64,000 bases of DNA, taken from Flavobacterium aquatile LMG 4008 = ATCC 11947 (GTDB lineage Bacteria > Bacteroidota > Bacteroidia > Flavobacteriales > Flavobacteriaceae). The position numbers were made by a program, and so were the translations under genes. The stretch lies in NCBI RefSeq assembly GCF_000757385.1, contig NZ_JRHH01000003.1, forward strand, positions 496,001-560,000. The letters are read 5' to 3'. Below are positions 18,262-27,608 of this stretch, piece by piece; position 1 is the first letter of the stretch, and the number at the start of each line of letters is the position of its first letter. A model generated the notes under the pieces. The model was given only the letters and a program-made list of their open reading frames with translations. It was not told the DNA's origin and did not search any database.

Positions 18262-19064
18262 TGAATAACATCACACCTGTTGTAAAACAACTTTTGATTA
18301 TTAATATTATCTTTTTTATCGGAAGTCAATTAGTTCCTGTTGCAGATAATTATTTTGCACTTTACTATTTTGAAAATCCAATGTTTAAATTTTGGCAACC
18401 ACTAACTCATATGTTTATGCATGGAGGAATTTCGCATATTTTCTTTAATATGTTTGCATTATTCTCTTTTGGAAGTGCTTTAGAACATTTTTGGGGCGGA
18501 AAAAAATTCTTGTTTTTCTATATTTCATGTGGTTTAGGCGCAGCTTTATTGCATACGGCTGTAAATTATTTTCAAATTCATTCGTTGATGAATTCTGTAT
18601 CGGAGCTTAACTTTTCTAAGTCGGAAATAACAACATTATTAAATTCAGATTTGAGAAATGTTTTTGATGATAATGGAAAAATGGTGGCTAGTAATTTTCA
18701 AGCTATTTTAGAAAGAGTAAATTGTACACAAGAACAATATAATGTAATTGAACAAGCTAATATTATTTCACGAACTCCTGCTGTTGGTGCTTCTGGTGCA
18801 ATTTATGGACTTTTAGTTGCATTTGCATTTATGGTTCCAAATGCTGAACTATCTTTACTATTTATTCCAATTCCGATAAAAGCGAAATATTTTGTACCTG
18901 GAATTCTAGCGATAGATTTGTTTTTAGGTTTTAAAGGTAGCTCAATTTTTGGAGCTGGAAGCACAGGAATTGCCCATTTCGCACATATTGGCGGAGCATT
19001 AACAGGATTTATAATGATGTGGTTCTGGAGAAAAAATCAATTTAAACATAATCGCTGGAACTAA
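18258..19064 (+). CDS. Rhomboid family intramembrane serine protease (first of a tandem pair)
   Basis: A 268-residue six-helix membrane protease. The catalytic Ser is in GASGAIYG (about residue 179), and the partner His is in the last helix region AHFAHIGGALTG. A conserved HMFMHGGISHIFFNMFALF block is present. A hydrophilic insertion of about 65 residues separates helix 3 from the GxSG motif, longer than in minimal rhomboids. The start overlaps the mutL stop (ATGATG), implying translational coupling. The second rhomboid begins 1 nt after its stop. Confidence 0.92.
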   Translation: MMNNITPVVKQLLIINIIFFIGSQLVPVADNYFALYYFENPMFKFWQPLTHMFMHGGISHIFFNMFALFSFGSALEHFWGGKKFLFFYISCGLGAALLHTAVNYFQIHSLMNSVSELNFSKSEITTLLNSDLRNVFDDNGKMVASNFQAILERVNCTQEQYNVIEQANIISRTPAVGASGAIYGLLVAFAFMVPNAELSLLFIPIPIKAKYFVPGILAIDLFLGFKGSSIFGAGSTGIAHFAHIGGALTGFIMMWFWRKNQFKHNRWN

Positions 19065-19065
19065 G

Positions 19066-19932
19066 ATGAGTAAAATATTTGACGATATAAAATTGCAGTA
19101 TAAAATTGGCGACATTACTAATAAAATAATTTATTGGAATGTTGGTTTGTTCCTATTGTCTTTGGTGCTTTTTTTTAAGTTTTCAGCATTCCGATTTGAA
19201 TACCCATATTGGTTGTCACTTTCATCAAATCCTAACGACTTTTTAATTTTCCCTTGGACCTTTTTAACTTATGCTTTCCTTCATTCTGGATTTTGGCATC
19301 TGTTTTTTAATATGGTGATGCTTAATTTTTCTGGCCGATTGTTTCTAACTTTTTTCACCCAAAAACAGTTTCTCGGATTGTATATTTTAAGTGCTATTTT
19401 TGCAGGTTTAGCATTTGCAATAGCCTATTTATTAATGGGAATTAGCGCTCCAATTGTTGGTGCTTCGGCTGCAGTTTTGTCTATTTTAGTAGCAACAACA
19501 GCTTATCAACCATTGATGCAAATTAGATTGTTATTAATCGGTAATGTTAAGTTATGGCATCTTACTGCTGTAATTTTGATTTTAGATATTATGCAAATTC
19601 TAATTGAAAATACTGGCGGACATATTTCTCATATTGCTGGAGCAATTTTTGGTGTAATTTACATAAAGGTTTTGCAAAGCGGAACCGATTTAAGTAACAT
19701 TGTAACTAACATCATCAATTTTTTTGTTAATTTGTTTCAACCAAGTAAATCTAATCCATTCAAAAAAGTTCATGTTAACCCAAAAAAAACCACCGTTAAT
19801 GCACAAAGTAAAATTGTAGTAAAAGATAAAACGCAGCAGCAAATTGACGAAATTCTTGATAAAATTAGTCAGTCGGGTTATGATAGTTTGACTGCTCAAG
19901 AAAAAGAATTTCTGTTCAAAGCAGGGAAGTAA
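19066..19932 (+). CDS. Rhomboid family intramembrane serine protease (second of the pair)
   Basis: A 288-residue polytopic protein. The WTFLTYAFLHSGFWHLFFNMVML block and six hydrophobic helices match the rhomboid fold. The active-site region reads VGASAAVLS (Ser about 134), with GASA in place of GASG, and the His is in GGHISHIAGAIFG. A basic, hydrophilic C-terminal tail (about 225-288) is cytosolic by prediction and contains a segment like those in other flavobacterial rhomboids. It is probably still catalytic, since Ser and His are kept. Confidence 0.9.
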   Translation: MSKIFDDIKLQYKIGDITNKIIYWNVGLFLLSLVLFFKFSAFRFEYPYWLSLSSNPNDFLIFPWTFLTYAFLHSGFWHLFFNMVMLNFSGRLFLTFFTQKQFLGLYILSAIFAGLAFAIAYLLMGISAPIVGASAAVLSILVATTAYQPLMQIRLLLIGNVKLWHLTAVILILDIMQILIENTGGHISHIAGAIFGVIYIKVLQSGTDLSNIVTNIINFFVNLFQPSKSNPFKKVHVNPKKTTVNAQSKIVVKDKTQQQIDEILDKISQSGYDSLTAQEKEFLFKAGK

Positions 19933-19935
19933 GTT

Positions 19936-19968
19936 TTCAGATTTTAGATAGCAGATTTTAGATAGCGG
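19936..19968. repeat. CAGATTTTAGATAG direct repeat
   Basis: Two direct copies of (C/G)AGATTTTAGATAG lie between the rhomboid and EEP genes. They belong to the same AT-rich word family as 11008-11070. Confidence 0.55.
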
Positions 19969-19987
19969 TCCTTCGTGGCAATGTATT

Positions 19988-21037
19988 ATGAAGAAACTTT
20001 CAGTGTTTAACAAAGTGATGTATTTTTTCAATATAGTATTAACTGTATTGACTTTCATTGCTTATGTTTTACCTTTTTTAGCTCCAAAGTTTTTTCCATT
20101 TTTATCGGTTTTAACTTTGGTTTTACCATTGTTTCTAATAGTAAACGGATTATTTTTTATCTTTTGGATGTTACAATTAAAACGTCAGATGATTTTATCC
20201 GGAATTGTACTCGTGCTTGGAATTACCTTTGTAAACAAATTCTACAAATTTTCGACTAACGACCAAGCATTTGAAGAAAAAGACTTTGTTGTAATGAGTT
20301 ATAACGTTAGATTGTTCAACCTTTTTCAGTGGATTGAACGCGAATCAGTGAAAGACGAAATGAAGGCATTTATTGATGAGCAAAATCCAGATATACTTTG
20401 TATTCAAGAATATTCTGAAACTGCTAATGTGGATTTACGTGTATACAAGCATAAGTTTATTTTTATGCAAGGCAATAAAATTAAAACGGGTCAAGCGATT
20501 TTTTCTAAGTTTCCAATAATTGATCAAGGAAATATTGAGTTTCCAGAATCGGATAATTTAATTGTATATGCCGATATTAGAAAAGGAAGTGATACTATTC
20601 GAGTTTACAACATGCACTTACAATCTATAAAAATTTCACCCGATGTAAGCGAAATGCAAGAACATGTTGAAACTATTGATCAGCAAAAATCGCAAATGGT
20701 TTTTAAACGAATTGGTGAAGCTTTTACCAAACAACAGTTGCAAGCGGAGATTTTAATGAAGCATAAAAAGGAATGTAACTATCCAATGATTATCTGCGGA
20801 GATATGAATAATAGCGCTTTTTCATACGTTTATAGAAGCATAAAAGGTAATTTGAACGATTGTTTTGAAGAAGCCGGAAAAGGATTTGGGGAAACCTACA
20901 ATTTTAAATATTATCCTGCTAGAATTGATTATATTTTTGCCGATAAATCAATGAAAGTAAAGAGTTTTCAGAACTTTCCTCTATTTAAAAATTCCGATCA
21001 TTATCCAATAGTGACGCGATTGATGATTGAAAAATAA
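19988..21037 (+). CDS. Endonuclease/exonuclease/phosphatase (EEP) family protein
   Basis: A 349-residue protein. Two or three N-terminal membrane helices (about 10-85) are followed by an EEP hydrolase domain from about 95: VVMSYNVRLFN, PDILCIQEYSE (metal-binding Glu), YNMHLQS, ICGDMNNSAFSYVY and the final SDHYPIVTRLMI with the catalytic Asp-His. The nearest kin in this group are membrane-bound EEP hydrolases that act on phosphodiesters; the substrate is unknown. It converges on the WbqC gene with 1 nt between the genes. Confidence 0.9.
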   Translation: MKKLSVFNKVMYFFNIVLTVLTFIAYVLPFLAPKFFPFLSVLTLVLPLFLIVNGLFFIFWMLQLKRQMILSGIVLVLGITFVNKFYKFSTNDQAFEEKDFVVMSYNVRLFNLFQWIERESVKDEMKAFIDEQNPDILCIQEYSETANVDLRVYKHKFIFMQGNKIKTGQAIFSKFPIIDQGNIEFPESDNLIVYADIRKGSDTIRVYNMHLQSIKISPDVSEMQEHVETIDQQKSQMVFKRIGEAFTKQQLQAEILMKHKKECNYPMIICGDMNNSAFSYVYRSIKGNLNDCFEEAGKGFGETYNFKYYPARIDYIFADKSMKVKSFQNFPLFKNSDHYPIVTRLMIEK

Positions 21038-21038
21038 T

Positions 21039-21653
21039 CTATAATTTTTGATCTTTTAAATACTCCAAAGCATGTCTTCCTTCATTAAAAAGTAAATCTA
21101 AAATACTCAAGTTATTTATGAATCCAAATTTTTCTCCAAATACTTGTGTGTAACTTTCAAATTCCGAAGTGTCTTTTTTTCCGTTTGCCAAATGACGAAA
21201 ATCTTCAAAATTGGTTGCTTCTTTAAAAAATTCTGCAGTTTCTTTATATTCTAATTTCAGTCCCAAACATTTTGAAATAATAGCCATTGCTTCAAAGTTT
21301 AAGTCGAGTAGAAACGTGTGCTGTTTTTCGAATATTGGGCGAATGTCATCTTCAAAATATTCAAAAAATGGCGAACTTCTATAAGCGGCATCAAGCGATT
21401 TGAAATGTTGTTTTTGCCAATCAAATGCAGTTTCGATTTTGATATCACGTGTTTTTTGATGTGCGTCTTTACTATGTTTTACTGGGATATTTAATAATTG
21501 TAATCCGTTTGGGCTGTATATGTACATTCGATTGCGATTGGTTTGTTTCTGGAAATTATCGTCCATTTCAAACGTAATCGTATCGGCATTTGCCATCGCA
21601 ACAAAATGACTTATTGATGGGAAATAAGTAGGTTGAAGTAAGATATTGTTCAT
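21039..21653 (-). CDS. WbqC family protein
   Basis: A 204-residue protein of the WbqC-like family, recognised by the start (ILLQPTYFPSISHFVAMANAD), the NRNRMYIYSPNGLQLLNIPVKH block and the FFEYFEDDIRPIFE segment. The family includes proteins linked to polysaccharide biosynthesis, but no reaction is established. It is the last gene of the parA-parB-DUF5683-dapB-lepB chain. Confidence 0.88.
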   Translation of the reverse strand: MNNILLQPTYFPSISHFVAMANADTITFEMDDNFQKQTNRNRMYIYSPNGLQLLNIPVKHSKDAHQKTRDIKIETAFDWQKQHFKSLDAAYRSSPFFEYFEDDIRPIFEKQHTFLLDLNFEAMAIISKCLGLKLEYKETAEFFKEATNFEDFRHLANGKKDTSEFESYTQVFGEKFGFINNLSILDLLFNEGRHALEYLKDQKL

Positions 21654-21718
21654 TATTTGATGTCTATGGATTGTAGTTTATAGTTGTAACAACCAACCAT
21701 AAACTACAAACATTTAAA

Positions 21719-23299
21719 CTATTTTTTATCAGCTTTGCGTTTTTTCCAGAAGTAATCGCCCACAAAATACAAAGCAAGTAATCCTAAAAACCATTTAAAA
21801 TACGATTGAGGTTGACCTTCGCCACTTACTGTGGTGAATAAACGTTCCCATCGAATTTTATTCATAATTCCCTCGCCATTAGAATCGATACTCATCCAAA
21901 TAAAAATTGGTTTTCCAACGATATGATCTTCTGGAGTATAACCAAAATAACGAGCATCTAATGAATTATGACGGTTGTCTCCCATCATCCAATAGTAGTT
22001 TTGTTTGAAAGTATAAGTTGTTGCAATCTTGTCATTTATATAAATGTCATTACCAACAACTTTTAATTTATTTCCTTCGTATTCATTAATAATTAGTTTG
22101 TAAAAAGGAAGAGATTCTTTAGTTAAAGCAACTGTTTTACCAGCTTCTGGAATGTATATGGGTCCATAATTATCACCACTCCATGCAACTTTATTTTCAT
22201 CAGCACCATCGTGATGCTTACTTGGAAAAATTCCATTTTCACGACCTTTTCTAATATTTCTTTTTACAGAAGTAATTCCTGAAACAGTTTTTAATTTTTC
22301 AGCGTTTTCAAATGTAACTGCGCGAATGGTTAATGAATCTTTTTCTGCTGTTTCAAACCCATAACCATCAGTAATGTTTAAATCCTTGAAAACTCTATCA
22401 AAATCTGTTGTAGATTTTGGATCCATTGTTATTTTATAGGAATACTGAGGTTTTGCTCTTTCTGGTAAAATCAATTCTTTACCATTTATGAAAACAATTC
22501 CGTCTTTAATTTCTAGGCTATCACCAGGAATTCCAACGCAACGTTTTACATAATTAGTTTTTTTGTCAATCGGTTTATCGTATCTTTTATCTGCTGGAAG
22601 ATACATGTGGAATAAGGTATCTCTAGGCCAGTTAAAAACTACAATATCATTATTTTTAATTTTTTCAAAACCGGGAAATCTAAAGTATGGCAATTGTGGC
22701 CAACTTAAATACGACTTGGTTTTTATAAGTGGTAATGTGTCATGAACCATTGGTGCTGCTACGGTTGTCATTGGTATTCTTGCTCCGTAATTTTGTTTAC
22801 TAACAAAAAGAAAATCACCAATCAATAATGATTTTTCTAAAGATGATGATGGAATTACAAAAGGCTGGATGAAATAAGTATGCACAAATGTGGCTACAAT
22901 TACTGCAAATAAAAGTGATCCAACCGTGTCGGCAGTTGCATTGGAAGGTTTCAAGCTTCGGTCTGCAATATGTTGAACATTTTGAGTATAATTAATATAA
23001 TAGATGTAAAATCCTAAAGTTACTACACCTAAAATAGTATCTAAGGTAGATCTTCTTCCAAAACTTCTTAGCGTTTCAACCCAAACAATTGGAAACATTA
23101 TCAAGTTGATAACCGGCATGAATAATAATAATGTCCACCAAGTAGGTCGGTTTATTATTTTCATTAATATAATTGAGTTATATACTGGAATTGCTGCTTC
23201 CCAAGCTTTTCTTCCAGCTTTTTCATATAATCTCCAAGTTCCCAAATAATGAATTAATTGAACTCCAAGAAAAAAGATAAACCATTGATAAATTGACAT
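21719..23299 (-). CDS. lepB: Signal peptidase I, long Bacteroidetes form
   Basis: Removes signal peptides from exported proteins. At 526 residues it is about twice the minimal length. The N-terminal 110 residues form a DUF5684-like membrane block (WRLYEKAGRKAWEAAIPVYN). The catalytic domain has the Ser near 152 in IPSSSLEKSLLIGDF, the Lys near 253 in KRCVGIPGDS, and the GDNRHNSLDARYFG box near 440. The protein ends in a further transmembrane helix. The catalytic domain carries a large insertion (about 265-390). The Met that normally follows the Ser is Leu, as is usual in this group. Confidence 0.95.
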   Translation of the reverse strand: MSIYQWFIFFLGVQLIHYLGTWRLYEKAGRKAWEAAIPVYNSIILMKIINRPTWWTLLLFMPVINLIMFPIVWVETLRSFGRRSTLDTILGVVTLGFYIYYINYTQNVQHIADRSLKPSNATADTVGSLLFAVIVATFVHTYFIQPFVIPSSSLEKSLLIGDFLFVSKQNYGARIPMTTVAAPMVHDTLPLIKTKSYLSWPQLPYFRFPGFEKIKNNDIVVFNWPRDTLFHMYLPADKRYDKPIDKKTNYVKRCVGIPGDSLEIKDGIVFINGKELILPERAKPQYSYKITMDPKSTTDFDRVFKDLNITDGYGFETAEKDSLTIRAVTFENAEKLKTVSGITSVKRNIRKGRENGIFPSKHHDGADENKVAWSGDNYGPIYIPEAGKTVALTKESLPFYKLIINEYEGNKLKVVGNDIYINDKIATTYTFKQNYYWMMGDNRHNSLDARYFGYTPEDHIVGKPIFIWMSIDSNGEGIMNKIRWERLFTTVSGEGQPQSYFKWFLGLLALYFVGDYFWKKRKADKK

Positions 23300-23309
23300 A
23301 GTTTTATTT

Positions 23310-23340
23310 GTTTAAGGTTTAAAAGTTTAAGGTTTAAAAG
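23310..23340. repeat. 15-bp tandem repeat upstream of lepB
   Basis: GTTTAAGGTTTAAAA occurs twice head to tail in the dapB-lepB gap. There is no sign of function. Confidence 0.7.
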
Positions 23341-23363
23341 ATTTATAACTTTAACTCTATTTA

Positions 23364-24065
23364 TTATTTCAATTCCAAAACATCCTTCATAGTAAAAACG
23401 CCTTTTTTTCCAATCAACCATTCAGCGGCAATAATGGATCCAAAACCAAAACCGTCTCTACTGTGCGCTGTGTGTTTTATTTCTATTGTGTCTACTTCTG
23501 AGGTATAAAAAATAGAGTGAGTTCCAGGAACTGGATCTATTCTTTTTACATCAATGAAAACTTCATCCTCCGCGGGATTTTCAATAGACCAATTATTGTA
23601 TTTTGTATGATTAATTATTCCGTTTGCCAATGAAATTGCTGTTCCGCTTGGTTTGTCTAATTTTTGTGTGTGATGAATTTCTTCCATCGAAACCAAATAC
23701 TGATTGAATTTTGACATCATTTTTGCCAAATAATCATTCAGTTCAAAAAACAAATTTACACCTAAACTAAAATTAGAACCATAAATGAATGCAGCATTTT
23801 TTTCGTTACACAAAGCTACCATTTTATGATAATCTTCAAGCCAACCTGTTGTTCCAGAAACTACTGGAATTCCTCTATTAATGCATTCAGAAATATTTGT
23901 GGTAGCCGAATCAGGAACACTAAAATCTATTGCAACATCGGCATTTTCTAATCCATCAAATGTACTTGAACTCGATTTTCTTAAAACAATTTCATGACCT
24001 CTTTCTAAAGCAATTCTTTCGATTACTTTACCCATTTTTCCGTATCCAAGAAGTGCTATTTTCAT
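23364..24065 (-). CDS. dapB: 4-hydroxy-tetrahydrodipicolinate reductase
   Basis: A 233-residue reductase of the lysine/meso-diaminopimelate pathway, feeding peptidoglycan. The nucleotide-binding loop is GYGKMGKVIERI at the N-terminus. VSGTTGW lies near 70-76, and the catalytic HHTQKLDKPSGTA lies near 131-143. The length fits the shorter Bacteroidetes form. It sits between DUF5683 and lepB on the same strand. Confidence 0.95.
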   Translation of the reverse strand: MKIALLGYGKMGKVIERIALERGHEIVLRKSSSSTFDGLENADVAIDFSVPDSATTNISECINRGIPVVSGTTGWLEDYHKMVALCNEKNAAFIYGSNFSLGVNLFFELNDYLAKMMSKFNQYLVSMEEIHHTQKLDKPSGTAISLANGIINHTKYNNWSIENPAEDEVFIDVKRIDPVPGTHSIFYTSEVDTIEIKHTAHSRDGFGFGSIIAAEWLIGKKGVFTMKDVLELK

Positions 24066-24122
24066 ATAAAGTATTGGTTGCGAATAGTGCTATTTTGTTA
24101 CAAACGTTAGCGTTAAAAAAAA

Positions 24123-24686
24123 CTAAAAGTTGTAAACGAATGTTATTCCAAGATTGTATTTGTAGTTAAGGTCATTCTGCTGAAAATCGGGTCTAACGCT
24201 TAAATCATCATTGACATTAAATTGCATAAGATGCGCATCAATATTGGCGTCAACAATATTTAATATATAAAGACCAGCCGTAACTAATAATGATAAATCT
24301 CGATTTTTTTGATAAAAACGTTGTCCTGCAATTAAACGATTGTTATCTAAATATTCTAGATTATCTGGCTGACCTAATAGCCTTTTCTTATACGCATCGC
24401 GGTATTCATGATATTTTTTGTTGTTCCATGAGTAAGAATAAATTCCAGTTCCCATTGCTGCATAAACTATTGGAATTTTCCAGTATTTTTTATTGTAAGC
24501 TTGTCCTAAACCAGGTAAAATAGCCGAATAAAAAGCTGCTTTGGAAGGTGCTAACGGATTTATTTTTGATTTTTTTATAGTATCTTTTGCTATTAAAACT
24601 TCGGTGACTTTTAAATCATTTTGAGCCAATAAAGTCGTGTTTCCTAAAAGGAAAACAACTAAGACTATGTAAATTGACTTAACCAC
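24123..24686 (-). CDS. DUF5683 family exported protein
   Basis: A 187-residue protein with an N-terminal signal peptide (ending near TTLLAQ) and the family core PSKAAFYSAILPGLGQAYNKKYWKIPIVYAAMG. Several hydrophobic segments follow. No function is known. It overlaps the parB stop by 1 nt, so the two are translationally coupled. This gene order with parA and parB is recurrent in flavobacteria. Confidence 0.88.
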   Translation of the reverse strand: MVKSIYIVLVVFLLGNTTLLAQNDLKVTEVLIAKDTIKKSKINPLAPSKAAFYSAILPGLGQAYNKKYWKIPIVYAAMGTGIYSYSWNNKKYHEYRDAYKKRLLGQPDNLEYLDNNRLIAGQRFYQKNRDLSLLVTAGLYILNIVDANIDAHLMQFNVNDDLSVRPDFQQNDLNYKYNLGITFVYNF

Positions 24687-25585
24687 TAACCGTTAATTAA
24701 TTTTAAAATTCGATTAAAATCTTCTTCAGAATGGAACGGAATGGCAATTTTACCTTTACCATTTCCAGCGACTTTTACATCTACTTTTGCTCCGAAGAAA
24801 TTGGTAAATGCTTTCTTTTGATCATCAGCAACCGAAAAAGAACTTGTTTTTTTAGCTTTTGCAGGTGCAGGTTTTAACCCGTCTTGATGTTTTTTAACCA
24901 ATGCTTCCGTGTCACGAACAGATAAATTCTGACTTACAATTGTTTGATATATTTCCGATTGAACGTCTTGATCTTCAATAGTAATCATAGCACGACCGTG
25001 ACCCATTGAGATAAAACCATCGCGAATTCCTGTTTGAATAATCGGATCTAACTTTAATAATCTTAAATAATTGGTAATTGTGGAACGTTTTTTTCCAACG
25101 CGTTCACTCATTTGCTCTTGCGTTAACTGAATTTCATCAATTAAACGTTGGTACGATAATGCAATTTCTATCGGATCTAAATCGTGACGCTGGATGTTCT
25201 CAACCAATGCCATTACTAAGGATTCATTATCATTAGCAATTCTAATATATGCTGGAACGGTTGTTAATCCTACTAATTTTGAAGCTCGCAAACGACGCTC
25301 TCCAGAAATTAATTGGTATTTGTTAAAGTCTAATTTTCTAACGGTAATAGGTTGAATAACACCAAGTTCTTTAATTGATGATGCTAATTCTTTTAGCGAT
25401 TCTTCATTGAAATTAGTTCGAGGTTGAAACGGATTGATTTCGATGGCATCGATATCAACTTCTAATATATTACCAACAACTTTGTCAGCATTTTTATCAT
25501 CTACCGATTTTATGTCGTTATCTGGATCTTTCAACAATGCAGACAATCCTCTTCCTAAAGCTTGTTTTTTTATTGCCTTTGTCAT
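24686..25585 (-). CDS. parB: Chromosome-partitioning protein ParB
   Basis: A 299-residue ParB/Spo0J-type CTPase and DNA clamp. The N-terminal arm (RGLSALLKD) would contact ParA. INPFQPRTNFNEESL and ISGERRLRASKL form the CTP-binding region. A helix-turn-helix (TQEQMSERVGKKRSTITNYLRLLKL) reads parS. The C-terminal dimer domain ends the protein. No parS palindrome was recognised in the window. The gene follows parA by 3 nt. Confidence 0.96.
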   Translation of the reverse strand: MTKAIKKQALGRGLSALLKDPDNDIKSVDDKNADKVVGNILEVDIDAIEINPFQPRTNFNEESLKELASSIKELGVIQPITVRKLDFNKYQLISGERRLRASKLVGLTTVPAYIRIANDNESLVMALVENIQRHDLDPIEIALSYQRLIDEIQLTQEQMSERVGKKRSTITNYLRLLKLDPIIQTGIRDGFISMGHGRAMITIEDQDVQSEIYQTIVSQNLSVRDTEALVKKHQDGLKPAPAKAKKTSSFSVADDQKKAFTNFFGAKVDVKVAGNGKGKIAIPFHSEEDFNRILKLING

Positions 25586-25588
25586 AAA

Positions 25589-26356
25589 CTAGTTACTGTT
25601 TTTTTTAATAATTTCTTCTGCTAAGCTAAGATAATTGGTGGCACCTTTGCTAGTTGCGTCAAATGCAATGATGCTTTCGCCAAAACTTGGTGCTTCGCTT
25701 AGTTTTACATTTCGTTGAATAATCGTTTTAAAAACCATATCGTTAAAATGTTTCTGAACTTCTTCAACTACTTGATTAGAAAGGCGTAAACGCGAATCGT
25801 ACATCGTTAAAAGCAATCCTTCTATATCTAAATTTGGATTGTGAATTTTTTGAACACTTTTAATGGTATTCAATAGCTTACCCAAACCTTCTAATGCAAA
25901 ATATTCACACTGAATAGGAATTACCACAGAATCAGCTGCGGTTAAAGCATTTAGTGTTAATAATCCAAGTGATGGCGCACAATCGATTAGGATATAATCA
26001 TATTTATCTTTAATGCTTTCCAAGGCTTGTTTTAGCATATACTCACGATTTTCTTTGTCAACCAATTCTATTTCGATAGCGACAAGATCAATATGAGCTG
26101 GTATAATATCTACGTTTGGCGACGATGAAGTTACAATAGCATCTTCCGGAATATTGCTGTGTTCTAGAATTTGGTATGTTCCAATTTCCACACTGTCAAC
26201 ATCAATGCCCAAACCCGAACTAGCATTTGCTTGCGGATCGGCATCAATTAGTAACACTTTTTTCTCTAAAACACCGAGTGATGCGGCTAAATTTACCGAA
26301 GTAGTTGTTTTTCCTACACCACCTTTCTGGTTGGCGATTGCAATGATTTTGCCCAT
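25589..26356 (-). CDS. parA: Chromosome-partitioning ATPase ParA (Soj)
   Basis: A Walker-type ATPase of 255 residues that drives origin segregation with ParB. The deviant Walker A is KGGVGKTTTSVNLA near the N-terminus. LLIDADPQANASSGLG and YILIDCAPSLGLLT give the A' and B motifs. The start is placed at 26356 (MGKIIAIANQKGG), the family's normal N-terminus, although an in-frame ATG exists 12 nt upstream. It heads the operon parA-parB-DUF5683-dapB-lepB-wbqC. Confidence 0.95.
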   Translation of the reverse strand: MGKIIAIANQKGGVGKTTTSVNLAASLGVLEKKVLLIDADPQANASSGLGIDVDSVEIGTYQILEHSNIPEDAIVTSSSPNVDIIPAHIDLVAIEIELVDKENREYMLKQALESIKDKYDYILIDCAPSLGLLTLNALTAADSVVIPIQCEYFALEGLGKLLNTIKSVQKIHNPNLDIEGLLLTMYDSRLRLSNQVVEEVQKHFNDMVFKTIIQRNVKLSEAPSFGESIIAFDATSKGATNYLSLAEEIIKKNSN

Positions 26357-26502
26357 TATTCTATTCAAGTTTTGAGTGGTAAAAATACGATTTATTATCG
26401 TTTATGAAAGTGTTATTTGTTAACAATGTTGTAAAATTTAGTATTCAGTATTCAGTTTTCGTTGTTCTGTACTTAATAGTCAGGGAAAAGTACATTTCTA
26501 AT

Positions 26503-26537
26503 AAAAAAGTCAGAAAGAAAATTTCTAACTGACTTTT
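26503..26537 (-). terminator. Terminator after the SDR gene
   Basis: On the minus strand, GTCAG..AGAAA pairs with TTTCT..CTGAC across an internal AA/AA loop, followed by a T-run. It lies about 45 nt downstream of the SDR stop. The rest of this 220-nt gap holds a short direct repeat (AGTATTCAGTATTCAG near 26440) and the parA promoter region. Confidence 0.7.
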
Positions 26538-26578
26538 AAATTATAAAAATCTTCAAGATGCAATCTGCAATCTTAATA

Positions 26579-27460
26579 CTATTTACTTCCTTTATTTTTT
26601 ATCATTGCTTCGAGCATATCCCACATTTCTTGCGGAATTTTCTCTAAAATATTGAATTGACCTGCACCTTGAAGCCATTCGCCGCCGTCAATAGTAACGA
26701 CTTCACCATTAATGTAGGCTGAAAAATCAGATACTAGGTAAGCAGCTAGATTGGCCAATTCTTGATGATCACCAACTCTTCGTAATGGAACTTTTTTTGA
26801 CATATCAAATTTCTCTGCCAAATCGCCTGGTAACAATCTATCCCAAGCACCTTTTGTAGGAAATGGTCCAGGTGCGATGGCGTTCATTCTAATTCCGTAT
26901 TTTGCCCATTCAACTGCTAGACTTCTTGTCATTGCAAGAACTCCAGCTTTAGCAGTCGCACTCGGTACAACATATCCAGAACCTGTCCAGGCATAAGTTG
27001 TAACAATATTTAAAACATTGCAATTGGTTTGTTTGGTTTCAATCCAATGTTTTCCAAAGGCTAATGTGCAATTTTTCGAACCTTTTAAAACGATGTCAAT
27101 TATAGTATCAAATGCATTTGCAGATAATCTTTCGGTTGGAGAAATAAAATTTCCAGCAGCATTGTTAAGTAAAACATCGACCTTTCCAAAAGTTTTTAAA
27201 ACTTCTGCAAGCATTGCTTCAACTTGTTCATAATGACGTACATCACATTGAATTGGCAAACATTTACTGCCAGTTTCTTTCTCTAATTCGGACGCTGTAG
27301 TTTTCAATTTTTCTATATCTCTTGATGAAATAGCAACATTTGCACCCAATTCTAGAAAATATTTTGTCATTGCTTTTCCAAGACCGCTTCCGCCGCCAGT
27401 AACCACAATTGTTTTGCCTTTTAACGCATCATCGCGAAGCATCTTTGCTGAAAAATCCAT
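26579..27460 (-). CDS. SDR oxidoreductase, 2,4-dienoyl-CoA reductase-like
   Basis: A 293-residue short-chain dehydrogenase. The NAD(P)-binding loop is VTGGGSGLGKAM. NNAAGNFISPTERLS and the later PGPFPTKGAWDRL and DFSAYINGEVVTIDGGEWL blocks resemble peroxisomal-type 2,4-dienoyl-CoA reductases. The classical Tyr of YxxxK is absent: the region reads SATAKAGV, as in that subfamily, where the Lys is kept. A role in degrading unsaturated fatty acids is likely. It is a single-gene transcript ending in a terminator. Confidence 0.88.
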   Translation of the reverse strand: MDFSAKMLRDDALKGKTIVVTGGGSGLGKAMTKYFLELGANVAISSRDIEKLKTTASELEKETGSKCLPIQCDVRHYEQVEAMLAEVLKTFGKVDVLLNNAAGNFISPTERLSANAFDTIIDIVLKGSKNCTLAFGKHWIETKQTNCNVLNIVTTYAWTGSGYVVPSATAKAGVLAMTRSLAVEWAKYGIRMNAIAPGPFPTKGAWDRLLPGDLAEKFDMSKKVPLRRVGDHQELANLAAYLVSDFSAYINGEVVTIDGGEWLQGAGQFNILEKIPQEMWDMLEAMIKNKGSK

Positions 27461-27608
27461 AGTAATTTTATTTGTTTTTCAAATATAATAAAAATAATTG
27501 TTATGCGTGCATAGTAAATAATTTTTTGTGATTCTTCCCAACCTTTTTATAAAAATTACGCTCTTTAATATTATACCGGTTTATTGACATAAATTAAAAT
27601 TAAAATTC

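Noticed and set aside
23310..23340. Possible CRISPR-like repeat
   Set aside because: Only two contiguous 15-bp units with no spacers.
24686..26356. parS site near parA-parB
   Set aside because: I looked for a TGTTTCACGTGAAACA-like palindrome and saw none in or near these genes.
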